Assembly: GCA_029260455.1 (NCBI GenBank)
Contig: JAJDDF010000011.1
Location: 377,130-441,129, forward strand
DNA from: Phycisphaerales bacterium
GTDB lineage: Bacteria; Planctomycetota; Phycisphaerae; Phycisphaerales; UBA1924
DNA: 64,000 nucleotides
Direction of reading: 5' to 3'
The notes under the pieces are model-generated. The model was given only the letters and a program-made list of their open reading frames with translations, searched no databases and had not been told where the DNA came from. Positions within the stretch are counted from its first letter, which is position 1; each line of letters starts with the position of its first letter. The position numbers and the translations under genes were made by a program. Below are positions 41,911 through 49,066 of this stretch, piece by piece.

Positions 41911-42471
41911 ATGACTACGCACACGCCGCAACTTGATCACCCGACATTCGCATTCGTCAAAGATGCTTTCCCCGGCAAGCGTTTCAAGGCCACGGAATAT
42001 CGCGGCGACAGCGCCATCATCGTTCAACCCGCAGACCTGCACGATGTGCTCACGTTTCTGCGCGATGATTCGCGCTGCAACTATGATTTTCTTTCCGATG
42101 TCTACGGCGTTGACTATCAGAACTATCCAGCGCCCATGCCCGCGCGCTTCTGCGTCGGCTACAACCTTGCAAGCACAACCCGCCAGGACCGCTTCTTCGT
42201 CAAAACCTTCATCGACCCATCGATTGATACCTCAGGCATCGAAGAAGACCCCGCGCTGTATGTCGATTCCGCGTGTGATATCTGGGTCGGCGCCGAGTGG
42301 ATGGAACGCGAAGTCTTCGACATGTTCGGCGTGCGCTTCCGCAATCACCCGGACCTCCGCCGCATCCTCACCTGGGAGCAATACCCGGGGCACCCGCTGC
42401 GCAAGGACTACCCCCTGCGCGGTCGCGGCGAACGCGAACACTTCCGCGTCGTCGACCGCGATGATGCGTAG
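41911..42471 (+). CDS. nuoC: NADH-quinone oxidoreductase subunit C
   Basis: 186 residues, typical for NuoC (30 kDa subunit). Landmarks are FLSDVYGVDYQNYP, RFFVKTFID, and the signature AEWMEREVFDMFGVRFRNHP followed by DLRRILTWEQYPGHPLRKDY. It is part of the peripheral arm of complex I. It follows the 40854 gene by 13 bases, but no nuoA, nuoB or nuoD lies nearby, so the gene is separated from any nuo operon. A 9-bp hairpin downstream at 42547 may end its transcript. Confidence 0.93.
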   Translation: MTTHTPQLDHPTFAFVKDAFPGKRFKATEYRGDSAIIVQPADLHDVLTFLRDDSRCNYDFLSDVYGVDYQNYPAPMPARFCVGYNLASTTRQDRFFVKTFIDPSIDTSGIEEDPALYVDSACDIWVGAEWMEREVFDMFGVRFRNHPDLRRILTWEQYPGHPLRKDYPLRGRGEREHFRVVDRDDA

Positions 42472-42479
42472 AAGAAAGA

Positions 42480-42500
42480 TTCACCACAGAGCACACAGAG
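42480..42500. repeat. short family D repeat
   Basis: TTCACCACAGAGCACACAGA with the next G resembles the run at 8071-8100. It lies directly after nuoC. Confidence 0.4.
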
Positions 42501-42546
42501 TTTTTTCTTGTGCAAGAAGAGCCAATCATCCATGAAGAATGGGTGG

Positions 42547-42569
42547 CCCGGTTTGCTTGTCAAACCGGG
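42547..42569 (+). terminator. 9-bp perfect hairpin downstream of nuoC (family E)
   Basis: CCCGGTTTG/CAAACCGGG encloses a five-base loop CTTGT. It is followed by TTTGC rather than a long T-run. The sequence and its GGGTGG flank match the hairpin at 22994-23016 with two compensated base-pair changes, so it may be a dispersed hairpin element acting as a terminator. Confidence 0.55.
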
Positions 42570-42601
42570 TTTGCAAAGATTTGACAACTGTCATGCTTCG
42601 G

Positions 42602-42637
42602 ATGCCGTGGTCTGAGTGAAGCGAAGGCACGTTCTTT
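42602..42637 (+). repeat. family A repeat between nuoC and the cysteine desulfurase
   Basis: ATGCCGTGGTCTGAGTGAAG then CGAAGGCACGTTCTTTTG is a family A copy lacking one C. It lies 32 bases after the family E hairpin and ends six bases before the cysteine desulfurase stop. Confidence 0.7.
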
Positions 42638-42642
42638 TGTGG

Positions 42643-43908
42643 TTAGATGCTCTTCCTCAATCTTCCCACACACCGCACCACAATCTCCACCGCTTCATCA
42701 ATCTCTTGTGCGGTCGTCTCCCGTGACAGACTAAACCGCACCGCGCCGTGCGCTATCACCTCCGGCACGCCCATCGCAAGCAGCACGGGCGAAGGATCCA
42801 AACTCCCACTCGAACACGCAGCCCCCGCCGATGCCGCTACGCCCGATTCCGAGAGCAACATCAACAGCGCTTCTGCCTCCAGATGCGGAAACGCGATATT
42901 CGCCGTGTTCCATAGTCGTCCGTCGCGGCATGTCTTGCTCCCTCTCCCTTGGGGAGAGGGTGGTCCCGACTTGTCGGGATCGGGTGAGGGGCTGTCTTGT
43001 CCCCCCCTCCCTGTGGGAGGGGGTTGGGGGGAGGGGGCCTCGATTGGCCCAATCACCACCGCATTTTCCACCCGCGTTAGCACACCCCGCTCAAATCGAT
43101 CGCGCAACACTGCGATCTGTGTGCGCTTTGATTCATCTTCAAGCCACGCCATCGCCTCACGCGCCGCGGCCCCCATGCCGCAGATCCCCGGAACATTTTC
43201 CGTCCCGCCGCGCCGACCCATCTCCTGCACACCTTGCGTCTGCGGCCGAATGCCAACACCACTGCGCACATAGAGCGCCCCAATCCCCTTGGGCCCGTGA
43301 AACTTGTGCGCTGAACACGACAGCAGATCACACGGCATTTCCTCTGGCATCGGCATCTTGCCAACCCATTGCGCCGCATCACAATGAAACAGCACATTCT
43401 TCTCACGGCAGAGGCGACCAATCTCTGCGACAGGTTGAATCGCTCCCGTCTCGTTGTTCACCCATTGCAGGCTGACAATCGCAACTGTGTCATCAATCAT
43501 GTCATCAAGCGAGTTCGCATTCACCATCCCCTCGCGCGACACGGGAAGCAGCTTGACTTGCACACTCGGCACATCCTGCGCCAGTGTGCTGCACAATTCC
43601 CGCACCGCTTCATGCTCAATCGCGCTCGTGATGATCGTGCGCTTGCCCACCGGCATTGCCCCAACCACGCCGCGAATCGCAAGGTCAATCGCTTCCGTCG
43701 CCCCGCTCGTAAACGTGATCGTCCGTACAGGCACACCGCCAAGCAATGCAGCCACCTGCGCCCGGGCAAGGTCAATCTCCCGCCGGGCTGCCTGCCCCGC
43801 GCGGTGCACACTCGATGGATTCGCCCAGGCTTCAGTCAGCGCGCGCTCCACCGCCTCCACTGCCTCAGCGCATGGCTTCGTCGTCGCGTTGTTATCCAGA
43901 TAGATCAC
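42643..43908 (-). CDS. cysteine desulfurase (NifS/IscS family)
   Basis: 421 residues against a usual ~385-400; the excess matches a repeat insertion. Family landmarks: YLDNNATTKPCAEAV, FTSGATEAIDLAI, the PLP-lysine motif SAHKFHGPKG (Lys ~203), GRRGGTENVPGICGMGAAA, and the active-site Cys loop AGAACSSGSLDPS (Cys ~363). It removes sulfur from cysteine for Fe-S cluster or thiolation pathways, using PLP. Residues ~290-327 (IEAPSPQPPPTGRGG... to ...GRGSKTCRD) are encoded by two dispersed repeats and sit just before the conserved NTANIAF segment. No iscU or regulator is adjacent; a TetR gene is upstream. Confidence 0.9.
   Translation of the reverse strand: MIYLDNNATTKPCAEAVEAVERALTEAWANPSSVHRAGQAARREIDLARAQVAALLGGVPVRTITFTSGATEAIDLAIRGVVGAMPVGKRTIITSAIEHEAVRELCSTLAQDVPSVQVKLLPVSREGMVNANSLDDMIDDTVAIVSLQWVNNETGAIQPVAEIGRLCREKNVLFHCDAAQWVGKMPMPEEMPCDLLSCSAHKFHGPKGIGALYVRSGVGIRPQTQGVQEMGRRGGTENVPGICGMGAAAREAMAWLEDESKRTQIAVLRDRFERGVLTRVENAVVIGPIEAPSPQPPPTGRGGQDSPSPDPDKSGPPSPQGRGSKTCRDGRLWNTANIAFPHLEAEALLMLLSESGVAASAGAACSSGSLDPSPVLLAMGVPEVIAHGAVRFSLSRETTAQEIDEAVEIVVRCVGRLRKSI
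42931..43039. repeat. two dispersed repeats (family B plus a C/G-tract relative) inside the desulfurase gene
   Basis: A family B copy (42931-42992: GTCTTGCTCCCTCTCCCTTG, a CCCGACTTGTCGGG hairpin, end GGGTGAGGGGC) is followed by a second palindromic element (42993-43039: CCCCCCCTCCCTGTGGGAGG then GGGTTGGGGGGAGGGGG). Together they add about 36-39 codons without breaking the frame. The TCTTGCTCCCTC edge is the same as in the intergenic composite at 46576-46687. Confidence 0.8.
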
Positions 43909-43936
43909 GCAGCAAGTGTAGCGGTGCAGCGGTCAA

Positions 43937-44584
43937 TCAATCCTTTGGGCGGTTCTCCTGCTTCAACCACTCATCCTGCACCTGTTTCGCCCGCTCGCCC
44001 AGCATCAGGTGAAGTACCGCATCGCGCACGCGCAGGCCGTGCTCATCCGTCGCGTGTCCTTCAATGCCAAGTGGCGCCATCAAGCCATACCCAAGGCCAA
44101 GGTGCAAGAGCATCCACGCGGTGATCGACGGGCTCATCCCCTTCGAGACTTGTCCCTCGCTTTGCGCCCGCGTCACTTCGCGCGCCACAAATTCGTGCAG
44201 CGTGCTCACATGTCGCCGCAGCGCTTCGAGAATCTCCGGGTCATCAATCGCAGTCATCGCCTGCACGATCACCCGATACACACCCGAGCCCTTGTGCGTG
44301 ATCATCGGGTTCGCGGTCACCAGTCGTTGCAGCCGGTGCGCTGGGTCATCCGTGTCGCGCAGCTGATGCTCCCAGAGATCAAGCGTGAGCTTGCCCGCGC
44401 GCTCGATCACCGCGATGAACAATTCCTTCTTGCTTTTGAAGTGCCGGTAGATGATCGGTTCGGTGACGCCCGCTGCCTTGGCAAGTTCCGCGGTGGTCGC
44501 GCCACCAAAGCCCCGCTCAGCAAAGAGCGTGACCGCAGTATCCAGAAGCTTCTCGCGGCGTTCTGCCGCTGGCATCCGCGTCAT
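43937..44584 (-). CDS. TetR-family transcriptional regulator
   Basis: 215 residues from an ATG with GGGAGG four bases upstream. The N-terminal HTH is clear: RREKLLDTAVTLFAERGFGG, then TTAELAKAAGVTEPIIYRHF and KSKKELFIAV. The helical ligand-binding domain follows (LGYGLMAPLGIEGHATDEHG). Ligand and targets are unknown. It is transcribed away from the Asn/Lys-repeat protein gene and lies 28 bases upstream of the cysteine desulfurase on the same strand, so it may control either. Confidence 0.88.
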   Translation of the reverse strand: MTRMPAAERREKLLDTAVTLFAERGFGGATTAELAKAAGVTEPIIYRHFKSKKELFIAVIERAGKLTLDLWEHQLRDTDDPAHRLQRLVTANPMITHKGSGVYRVIVQAMTAIDDPEILEALRRHVSTLHEFVAREVTRAQSEGQVSKGMSPSITAWMLLHLGLGYGLMAPLGIEGHATDEHGLRVRDAVLHLMLGERAKQVQDEWLKQENRPKD

Positions 44585-44900
44585 CAGGCCTCCCGCACGC
44601 ACCCCAAGAGCCTCCCGGTGCTGCCCCACACCGAAGCAGCCGAAGAGAACCCCAGGCTAATGTACGCTAACTTCGACAGGCTGGATGCTGTACTTGATGG
44701 AATTAGGGGGGTGAGCACGATCGACGCACCACGGCATCCAGTCCTAGCCCGGGCAAGGGGCGATTGGCCACAATTATTCCTTGAATCCGATGCCAACCTC
44801 TGTCGGTACAAGGGAATAGAGAAACGGGGTAACTGGTTAGTCACCTCGGGCATATCACTGGCATAACGCCTGGGACGGCCCCGGAAATAGGAGAATGGTC
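44585..44900. other. divergent intergenic region, no gene seen
   Basis: 316 bases between the TetR gene (minus) and the repeat-rich secreted protein gene (plus). A GCTAA-TGTAC-GCTAA direct repeat lies at about 44657-44671, close to the TetR start, and could be part of a regulator site. No convincing ORF, promoter pair or RNA was found. Confidence 0.35.
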
Positions 44901-46436
44901 ATGTTTGGAGAACTGATTCTTGCTGCGTCTTTGGGAATTGCCCCCGGCTCTGGTGTGAGTGCCAGCGCCACGGACACTCTTGTTGCCTTTGCCCGTACTG
45001 CCCAAACCACCTCTCTTGTCACAGGTGTCGCGCCCTCGATTGACGGCAACAAGGGCCGTCGGGGCGGCAATCGCTGGAACAATGGCAATCGCCGGGGTCA
45101 GCAGCGATCAAAGGCACGGTCAGGCCAGCGCTCGCGAAATACCCAGAAGAGCAATCGCGGCTCCCGGAACACGCAAAAGTCGCGCAATCGCAATCGCAAT
45201 TCGAATCGAAACGCGAATCGCGGGCAGCGCACGAACCGCAACGGGAACGTGAACCGCAACCGGAATCGGAACATCAACAAAAACGTCAATAAGAATGTCA
45301 ACAAGAACATCAACAAGAACATCAACAAGAACCGGAACGTCAACAAAAATATCAATATCAACAAGAACAAGACTGTCACCAAGAACATCACAAAGAATGT
45401 GGTGAAGTCCAGAGACCGGCATCACGATCGCAGGCATGACAGGCGTCACGATCGCAGGCATGACAGGCGTCATGATCGTGGGCATAACCGCCGTCATGAT
45501 CGCGGGCATCGCAACTCCGGTCACCACTCCGGTGGGCGCCATTCCAGTTCACACTACGGGCATAACTCGCACTCCTATTCGTACGGCGGGTGGACATGGC
45601 CGAATTATTCATACGGCAACTCCCACTACAGCATTGGTCTCAACTTGAATTACGACCTCACGCCGTATCGCCACACCTCGTCGTACTACTCGTACACGCG
45701 CCCGGTGGTGGAATACTACCCATCGCCGCGCACGAACTACACGAGTGTGTATGTCACACCGGGCTCGGCAGCCGACAATTCGTCGTATGTGTATGCGACG
45801 CCATCAACGGACACGGACTATCGGGTGTATCAACAGTTGCTTGATGAGCAGCAGCGCCTTGAGAATCGTGTTGAAGAACTCGAAGAGGCACCAGTGTTCG
45901 TGCCGATTTCGCCGGATTATACATCGCCCGTGCCCACAAGTGCGACCGATGCAGGTGTGAAACCCGATCGCCCGGGACCCATCGTCATTGAAGGCGATCA
46001 TCTCGAACCGGCATGGCGCACGCTTGCCTCAGGTGATGCAACCGTTGCGCAGCGCATGTTCGCGGTGCAGGCGCAATCCAATACAGCAAGTGCGATGGAC
46101 CGCATCGGCTTTGCACTGGCCGCGGCGCAACAGGGCGACATTCGCACCTCAGCGTGGTCGATCCGCCGGGCGCTCGATGAAAACGCTGCGGGCGTAGGCT
46201 TCCTGCCAGGTGATGAAGCGCTTGCGGGCAAGCTCGATGCGCTGGCCTTGAAGCTGGCAACCGATCATGGCAGCGCCGTGAGTCCGGTGCAGGCGGCGGA
46301 CATCGCGACCATCGCAGCGGTCGTTTCGGCGCTACGCCTGGATCACGAAGGTGTCTACCGGTGGGCCGATGCAGCGGCGACCGCGGGCGCTGATGCTGAC
46401 GCAGTCAAGGCGCTCAAGAGTCTTGCCAGCGAATAA
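44901..46436 (+). CDS. secreted low-complexity protein with Asn/Lys and Arg/His repeats
   Basis: 511 residues from the second ATG (AGGAG seven bases upstream). A signal peptide (~25 residues, MFGELILAASLGIAPGSGVS) is followed by an extremely basic low-complexity region: Arg/Asn/Gly (residues ~50-115), then Asn-Lys-Val/Ile units (NINKNVNKNVNKNINKN, ~115-165), then DRRH tetrapeptide units repeated four to five times with His (~170-200), and Ser/Tyr/Gly-rich stretches. The C-terminal ~150 residues form a normal helical, TPR-like soluble domain (LASGDATVAQRMFAVQAQSN). A nucleic acid-, polysaccharide- or metal-binding envelope role is inferred. Function unknown; a terminator follows. Confidence 0.7.
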   Translation: MFGELILAASLGIAPGSGVSASATDTLVAFARTAQTTSLVTGVAPSIDGNKGRRGGNRWNNGNRRGQQRSKARSGQRSRNTQKSNRGSRNTQKSRNRNRNSNRNANRGQRTNRNGNVNRNRNRNINKNVNKNVNKNINKNINKNRNVNKNININKNKTVTKNITKNVVKSRDRHHDRRHDRRHDRRHDRRHDRGHNRRHDRGHRNSGHHSGGRHSSSHYGHNSHSYSYGGWTWPNYSYGNSHYSIGLNLNYDLTPYRHTSSYYSYTRPVVEYYPSPRTNYTSVYVTPGSAADNSSYVYATPSTDTDYRVYQQLLDEQQRLENRVEELEEAPVFVPISPDYTSPVPTSATDAGVKPDRPGPIVIEGDHLEPAWRTLASGDATVAQRMFAVQAQSNTASAMDRIGFALAAAQQGDIRTSAWSIRRALDENAAGVGFLPGDEALAGKLDALALKLATDHGSAVSPVQAADIATIAAVVSALRLDHEGVYRWADAAATAGADADAVKALKSLASE

Positions 46437-46483
46437 GCATTTCTAAGTTACTCCTGTTCTCACTCTCTCACTATTTGAACCCC

Positions 46484-46528
46484 AACCCGCAGCAGGCCGG
46501 ACTGAATTGGTTCGGCCTGTTGGTTTTT
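46484..46528 (+). terminator. rho-independent terminator
   Basis: CAGGCCG and CGGCCTG pair across a 13-base loop, extended by outer AACC/GGTT pairing, and are followed by TTTTT. It lies about 50 bases after the stop of the repeat-rich protein gene. Confidence 0.7.
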
Positions 46529-46537
46529 CGGGAAGTG

Positions 46538-46561
46538 ACGGAGAGACGGAGAGACGGAGAG
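46538..46561. repeat. 8-bp tandem repeat, three copies
   Basis: Three exact copies of ACGGAGAG in a row, between the terminator and a family A repeat. Confidence 0.8.
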
Positions 46562-46575
46562 GCAGAGCGGGCAGG

Positions 46576-46687
46576 GATTGGGTGCCGTGGTCTGAGTGAA
46601 GCGAAGGCCACGTTCTTGTCTTGCTCCCTCGCCCCGCGTGCGGGGAGAGGGTGGTCCCCCGATTCATCGGGGGATCGGGTGAGGGGC
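46576..46687 (+). repeat. full composite A+B dispersed repeat
   Basis: This is the most complete copy: GATTGGGTGCCGTGGTCTGA, GTGAAGCGAAGGCCACGTTC, the linker TTGTCTTGCTCCCTCGCCCC, a GCGTGCGGGG hairpin, and GGTGGTCCCCCGATTCATCG leading to GGGATCGGGTGAGGGGC. It agrees with 22826-22932 (inverted) along its whole length, showing that A and B form one unit of about 110 bases. The region 46437-46894 contains no gene. Confidence 0.8.
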
Positions 46688-46779
46688 GAAACCGCGCGAT
46701 TCGCTCGCCGATTCGCTCATCGCCGGCGTCTGGGTGCTGGGGGACACTCGCTGCACAGATCTGGGCCTTTTTTGGCTCT

Positions 46780-46823
46780 AGCTCAAAATGAGCTTGCGTT
46801 CTCTTCTGAACGCAGGATATAAG
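46780..46823 (+). promoter_or_regulatory. promoter with two perfect inverted repeats before the beta-helix gene
   Basis: TTGCGT (46794-46799) and TATAAG (46818-46823) are 18 bases apart. Between them TGCGTTC/GAACGCA forms a perfect 7-bp inverted repeat with a six-base centre (46795-46814), and just upstream AGCTCA/TGAGCT forms another with a three-base centre (46780-46794). Both look like operator sites placed to block RNA polymerase. Confidence 0.5.
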
Positions 46824-46894
46824 GCTTGCGTGCTGGCCCCGTATGTATCGCGCGGGCCGAGGTTCGTGCTGCTGCTCGCGAGAGGAAGAGACAC

Positions 46895-48154
46895 ATGTGT
46901 TTGTTGAGTGCTTGCTGTGGTCGCGCTGCGACTGTGTTTGCGTTTGTGGCCCTTGTCACCTTGAGCGCCACCGCTCACGCCGCGGTGATCAACGTCCCTG
47001 CCGATCAGCCGACGATTCAGGGCGCGATTACTGCATCAGTAGCCGGCGATGAAATCATCGTTGCACCGGGGGTATACAACGAGACGATCAACATGATGGG
47101 CAAGGCGGTCACGCTGCGCAGCATCAATCCCAACAATGCCGGTGTCATCACGGCCACGATCATCGATGCAGGATCAGGGCCGTCCGCAGGAACAGTTGTT
47201 ACATGCAATTCGGGTGAAGGTGCTGCTACAGTCATCTTGGGGTTGACGATCACGGGTGTCGGTGGGATGGACAACGTCAACAGCAGCCCGACCGTGACCA
47301 ATTGCACATTCGCTGGCAATTCCGGGGGCGGTGGCGGGATGACCAATTCAAGCAGCAGCCCAACCGTGACCAACTGCATCTTCACAGGAAACACAGCAGG
47401 GATGGGCGGCGGGATGCGCAACGTCAATAACAGCAGTCCGATCGTGACCAATTGCATCTTTACCGGGAATACGGCGACGCCCAATGGCGGCGGGATGATC
47501 AACGATGGCATCAACGGCCCGACGGTGATCAACTGCACCTTCACAGGGAACACTGCAGACTCCACCGGCGGCGGCATGTTCAACTCATTCGGCAGCCCGA
47601 CCGTCACCAACTGCATCCTGTGGGGCAATACGCCGAACGAGTTAGAAATAGATACTGTCACCGGTGCCACAACCGTCGTCACCTTCAGCAACATTCCGGG
47701 CGCCCCACCAGGCACCGGCAATATCAGTCTTAATCCCATGTTCGTCGATGCCAATGGTGCGGACAATATCTTCGGTACGAGTGATGACGATGTGCGCCTG
47801 CTTCCCGGTTCGCCCTGCATTGATGCGGGCAACAACGCAGTCGTGCCAGTGGGCATCGTGACCGATCTTGATGGCAACAATCGTTTTGCGGATGATCCTG
47901 CGGCAGTTGACACTGGCGCAGGTCTTGCACCGATTGTAGACATGGGTGCGTATGAGGCGGCCTCCAGACTGCCACCGGCCTGCCCCGGTGATGTGAACGG
48001 ATCGGGAACGGTTGATCTGCCCGATCTCAATGAGGTGCTTTTCAACTTTGGCAACACGGTCACGCCCGGGACGAGTGGTGATGTCGACAGCAATGGTGTG
48101 GTGAATCTGGATGATTTGCAGTTGCTGTTGGGGAACTTTGGAACGAGTTGTTGA
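46895..48154 (+). CDS. secreted right-handed beta-helix protein with dockerin-like C-terminus
   Basis: 419 residues from the ATG reading MCLLSACC (AGAGGAAGAG upstream). The signal peptide ends near TAHA. Residues ~30-260 are parallel beta-helix coils with repeated units of the SPTVTNCIFTGNTA type (at least five), as in polymorphic/choice-of-anchor outer proteins. A DPAAVDTG...DMGAYE segment follows. The C-terminus carries paired Ca-binding-type loops, GDVNGSGTVDLPDLNEVLFN and GDVDSNGVVNLDDLQLLLGN, the dockerin-like signature common in planctomycete exported proteins. It probably sits on the cell surface or is secreted; ligand unknown. Confidence 0.82.
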   Translation: MCLLSACCGRAATVFAFVALVTLSATAHAAVINVPADQPTIQGAITASVAGDEIIVAPGVYNETINMMGKAVTLRSINPNNAGVITATIIDAGSGPSAGTVVTCNSGEGAATVILGLTITGVGGMDNVNSSPTVTNCTFAGNSGGGGGMTNSSSSPTVTNCIFTGNTAGMGGGMRNVNNSSPIVTNCIFTGNTATPNGGGMINDGINGPTVINCTFTGNTADSTGGGMFNSFGSPTVTNCILWGNTPNELEIDTVTGATTVVTFSNIPGAPPGTGNISLNPMFVDANGADNIFGTSDDDVRLLPGSPCIDAGNNAVVPVGIVTDLDGNNRFADDPAAVDTGAGLAPIVDMGAYEAASRLPPACPGDVNGSGTVDLPDLNEVLFNFGNTVTPGTSGDVDSNGVVNLDDLQLLLGNFGTSC

Positions 48155-48161
48155 GGGAAGA

Positions 48162-48335
48162 CGGACAGGCGGGACGCCTATCCCACCAAGAACGAGAATC
48201 CCCTCACCCGGCTCGCTGCGCTCGCCACCCTCTCCCCGCAAGCGGGGCGAGGGAGCGGGAATAAGAGAAGCGCTCCCTCACGGTCGCGGCTCGTCAGGAA
48301 CAAGAAGGCGGGCGAGACGCCCACCCCACCTAAGA
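48162..48335. repeat. cluster of family C and B repeats upstream of rplK
   Basis: Family C at 48162-48190 (ACAGGCGGGACGCCTATCCC), an inverted family B with a different hairpin core (48199-48257: CCCCTCACCCGGCTCGCTGC, CTCCCCGCAAGCGGGG), then family C at 48304-48335 (GGCGGGCGAGACGCCCACCC). No gene occurs in 48155-48633. Confidence 0.75.
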
Positions 48336-48375
48336 AGCGAAACCCCCGCGATCGCGCCTGGGCTGGTTGGGCGAT

Positions 48376-48404
48376 TTGCCCTCCCCCCGCAGCCTCGGTA
48401 TCAT
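48376..48404 (+). promoter_or_regulatory. candidate promoter of the rplK operon
   Basis: TTGCCC (48376-48381) and TATCAT (48399-48404) are separated by exactly 17 bases, a good match to the sigma-70 consensus. The transcript would have a leader of about 225 bases that includes two family C palindromes before rplK. Confidence 0.5.
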
Positions 48405-48532
48405 TTCTCCCTCACTGACTCCGGGTGTGCGCGCCCGGGTTCAGTGCGGTGGATAAACGCGCACCAGCCGAATACCACGCCGTTCGATTCATCGCAGGCC
48501 GCGATGGGGCGAGTCGCATCAGGCACGTTTTG

Positions 48533-48592
48533 GATGGCGGGCGGGACGCCCACCCCACTGGGGATGGCGGGCGAGACGCACACCCCACCAAG
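48533..48592. repeat. two tandem family C repeats in the rplK leader
   Basis: GGATGGCGGGCGGGACGCCC with ACCCCACTG and, two bases on, ATGGCGGGCGAGACGCACAC with CCCACCAAG. Both can fold as GGCGGGC...GACGCCC-type stems. They end about 40 bases before the rplK ATG. Confidence 0.75.
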
Positions 48593-48633
48593 GCAGGCCG
48601 TGATGCGAAAGCGGGGTGGGAGGTGGAGTACAG

Positions 48634-49062
48634 ATGGCCAAGAAAGAAATCGCCAAGTCATTCAAGGTCGTTGCGCCCGGCGGGACCGCCACGCCGGGGC
48701 CGCCGCTGGGTCCTGCATTGGGCGGCAACGGGGTGAACCCCGGGCAGTTCATTCAGCAGTTCAACGCGGCGACTGCGGACAAGAAGGGCAAGATCGTCGG
48801 GTGCATCATCAATGTGTACACCGACCGCTCGTTCGACTTCGTGATCAAGAGTTCGCCGGCGTCGGCGCTTCTGAAGGAAGCCGCGGGCGTTGAGAAGGGC
48901 TCGGGCACGCCGCAAGAGCAAGATGGCGGCAAGGTGACCAAGGCGCAGATCCTCGCGATTGCCCAAGAGAAACTCGAAGACTTGAACACGACCGATGTCG
49001 AAGCCGCAGGCATGATGATCGCAGGCACCGCCCGATCCATGGGCATAGTGGTGGAGGGCTAA
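48634..49062 (+). CDS. rplK: 50S ribosomal protein L11
   Basis: 142 residues, the standard length. The N-terminal domain has GGTATPGPPLGPALGGNGVN and FNAATADKKG; the C-terminal rRNA-binding domain has TKAQILAIAQEKLEDLNT and MIAGTARSMGIVVEG. It binds the GTPase-associated region of 23S rRNA. GGAG lies five bases upstream of the ATG. It starts the rplK-rplA-rplJ-rplL-rpoB-rpoC cluster; the usual secE and nusG genes are absent upstream. Confidence 0.97.
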   Translation: MAKKEIAKSFKVVAPGGTATPGPPLGPALGGNGVNPGQFIQQFNAATADKKGKIVGCIINVYTDRSFDFVIKSSPASALLKEAAGVEKGSGTPQEQDGGKVTKAQILAIAQEKLEDLNTTDVEAAGMMIAGTARSMGIVVEG

Positions 49063-49066
49063 AGAT

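Noticed and set aside
45120-45500. Possible CRISPR array from short repeated units
   Set aside because: Repeats are 12-15 bp codon-based units in an open frame with no spacers of constant length.
45098-45542. Leu/Phe- and Val/Ile-rich minus-strand frames opposite the Asn/Lys repeat region
   Set aside because: They are the mirror image of the low-complexity codon tract; the plus-strand frame has signal peptide, RBS and a normal C-terminal domain.
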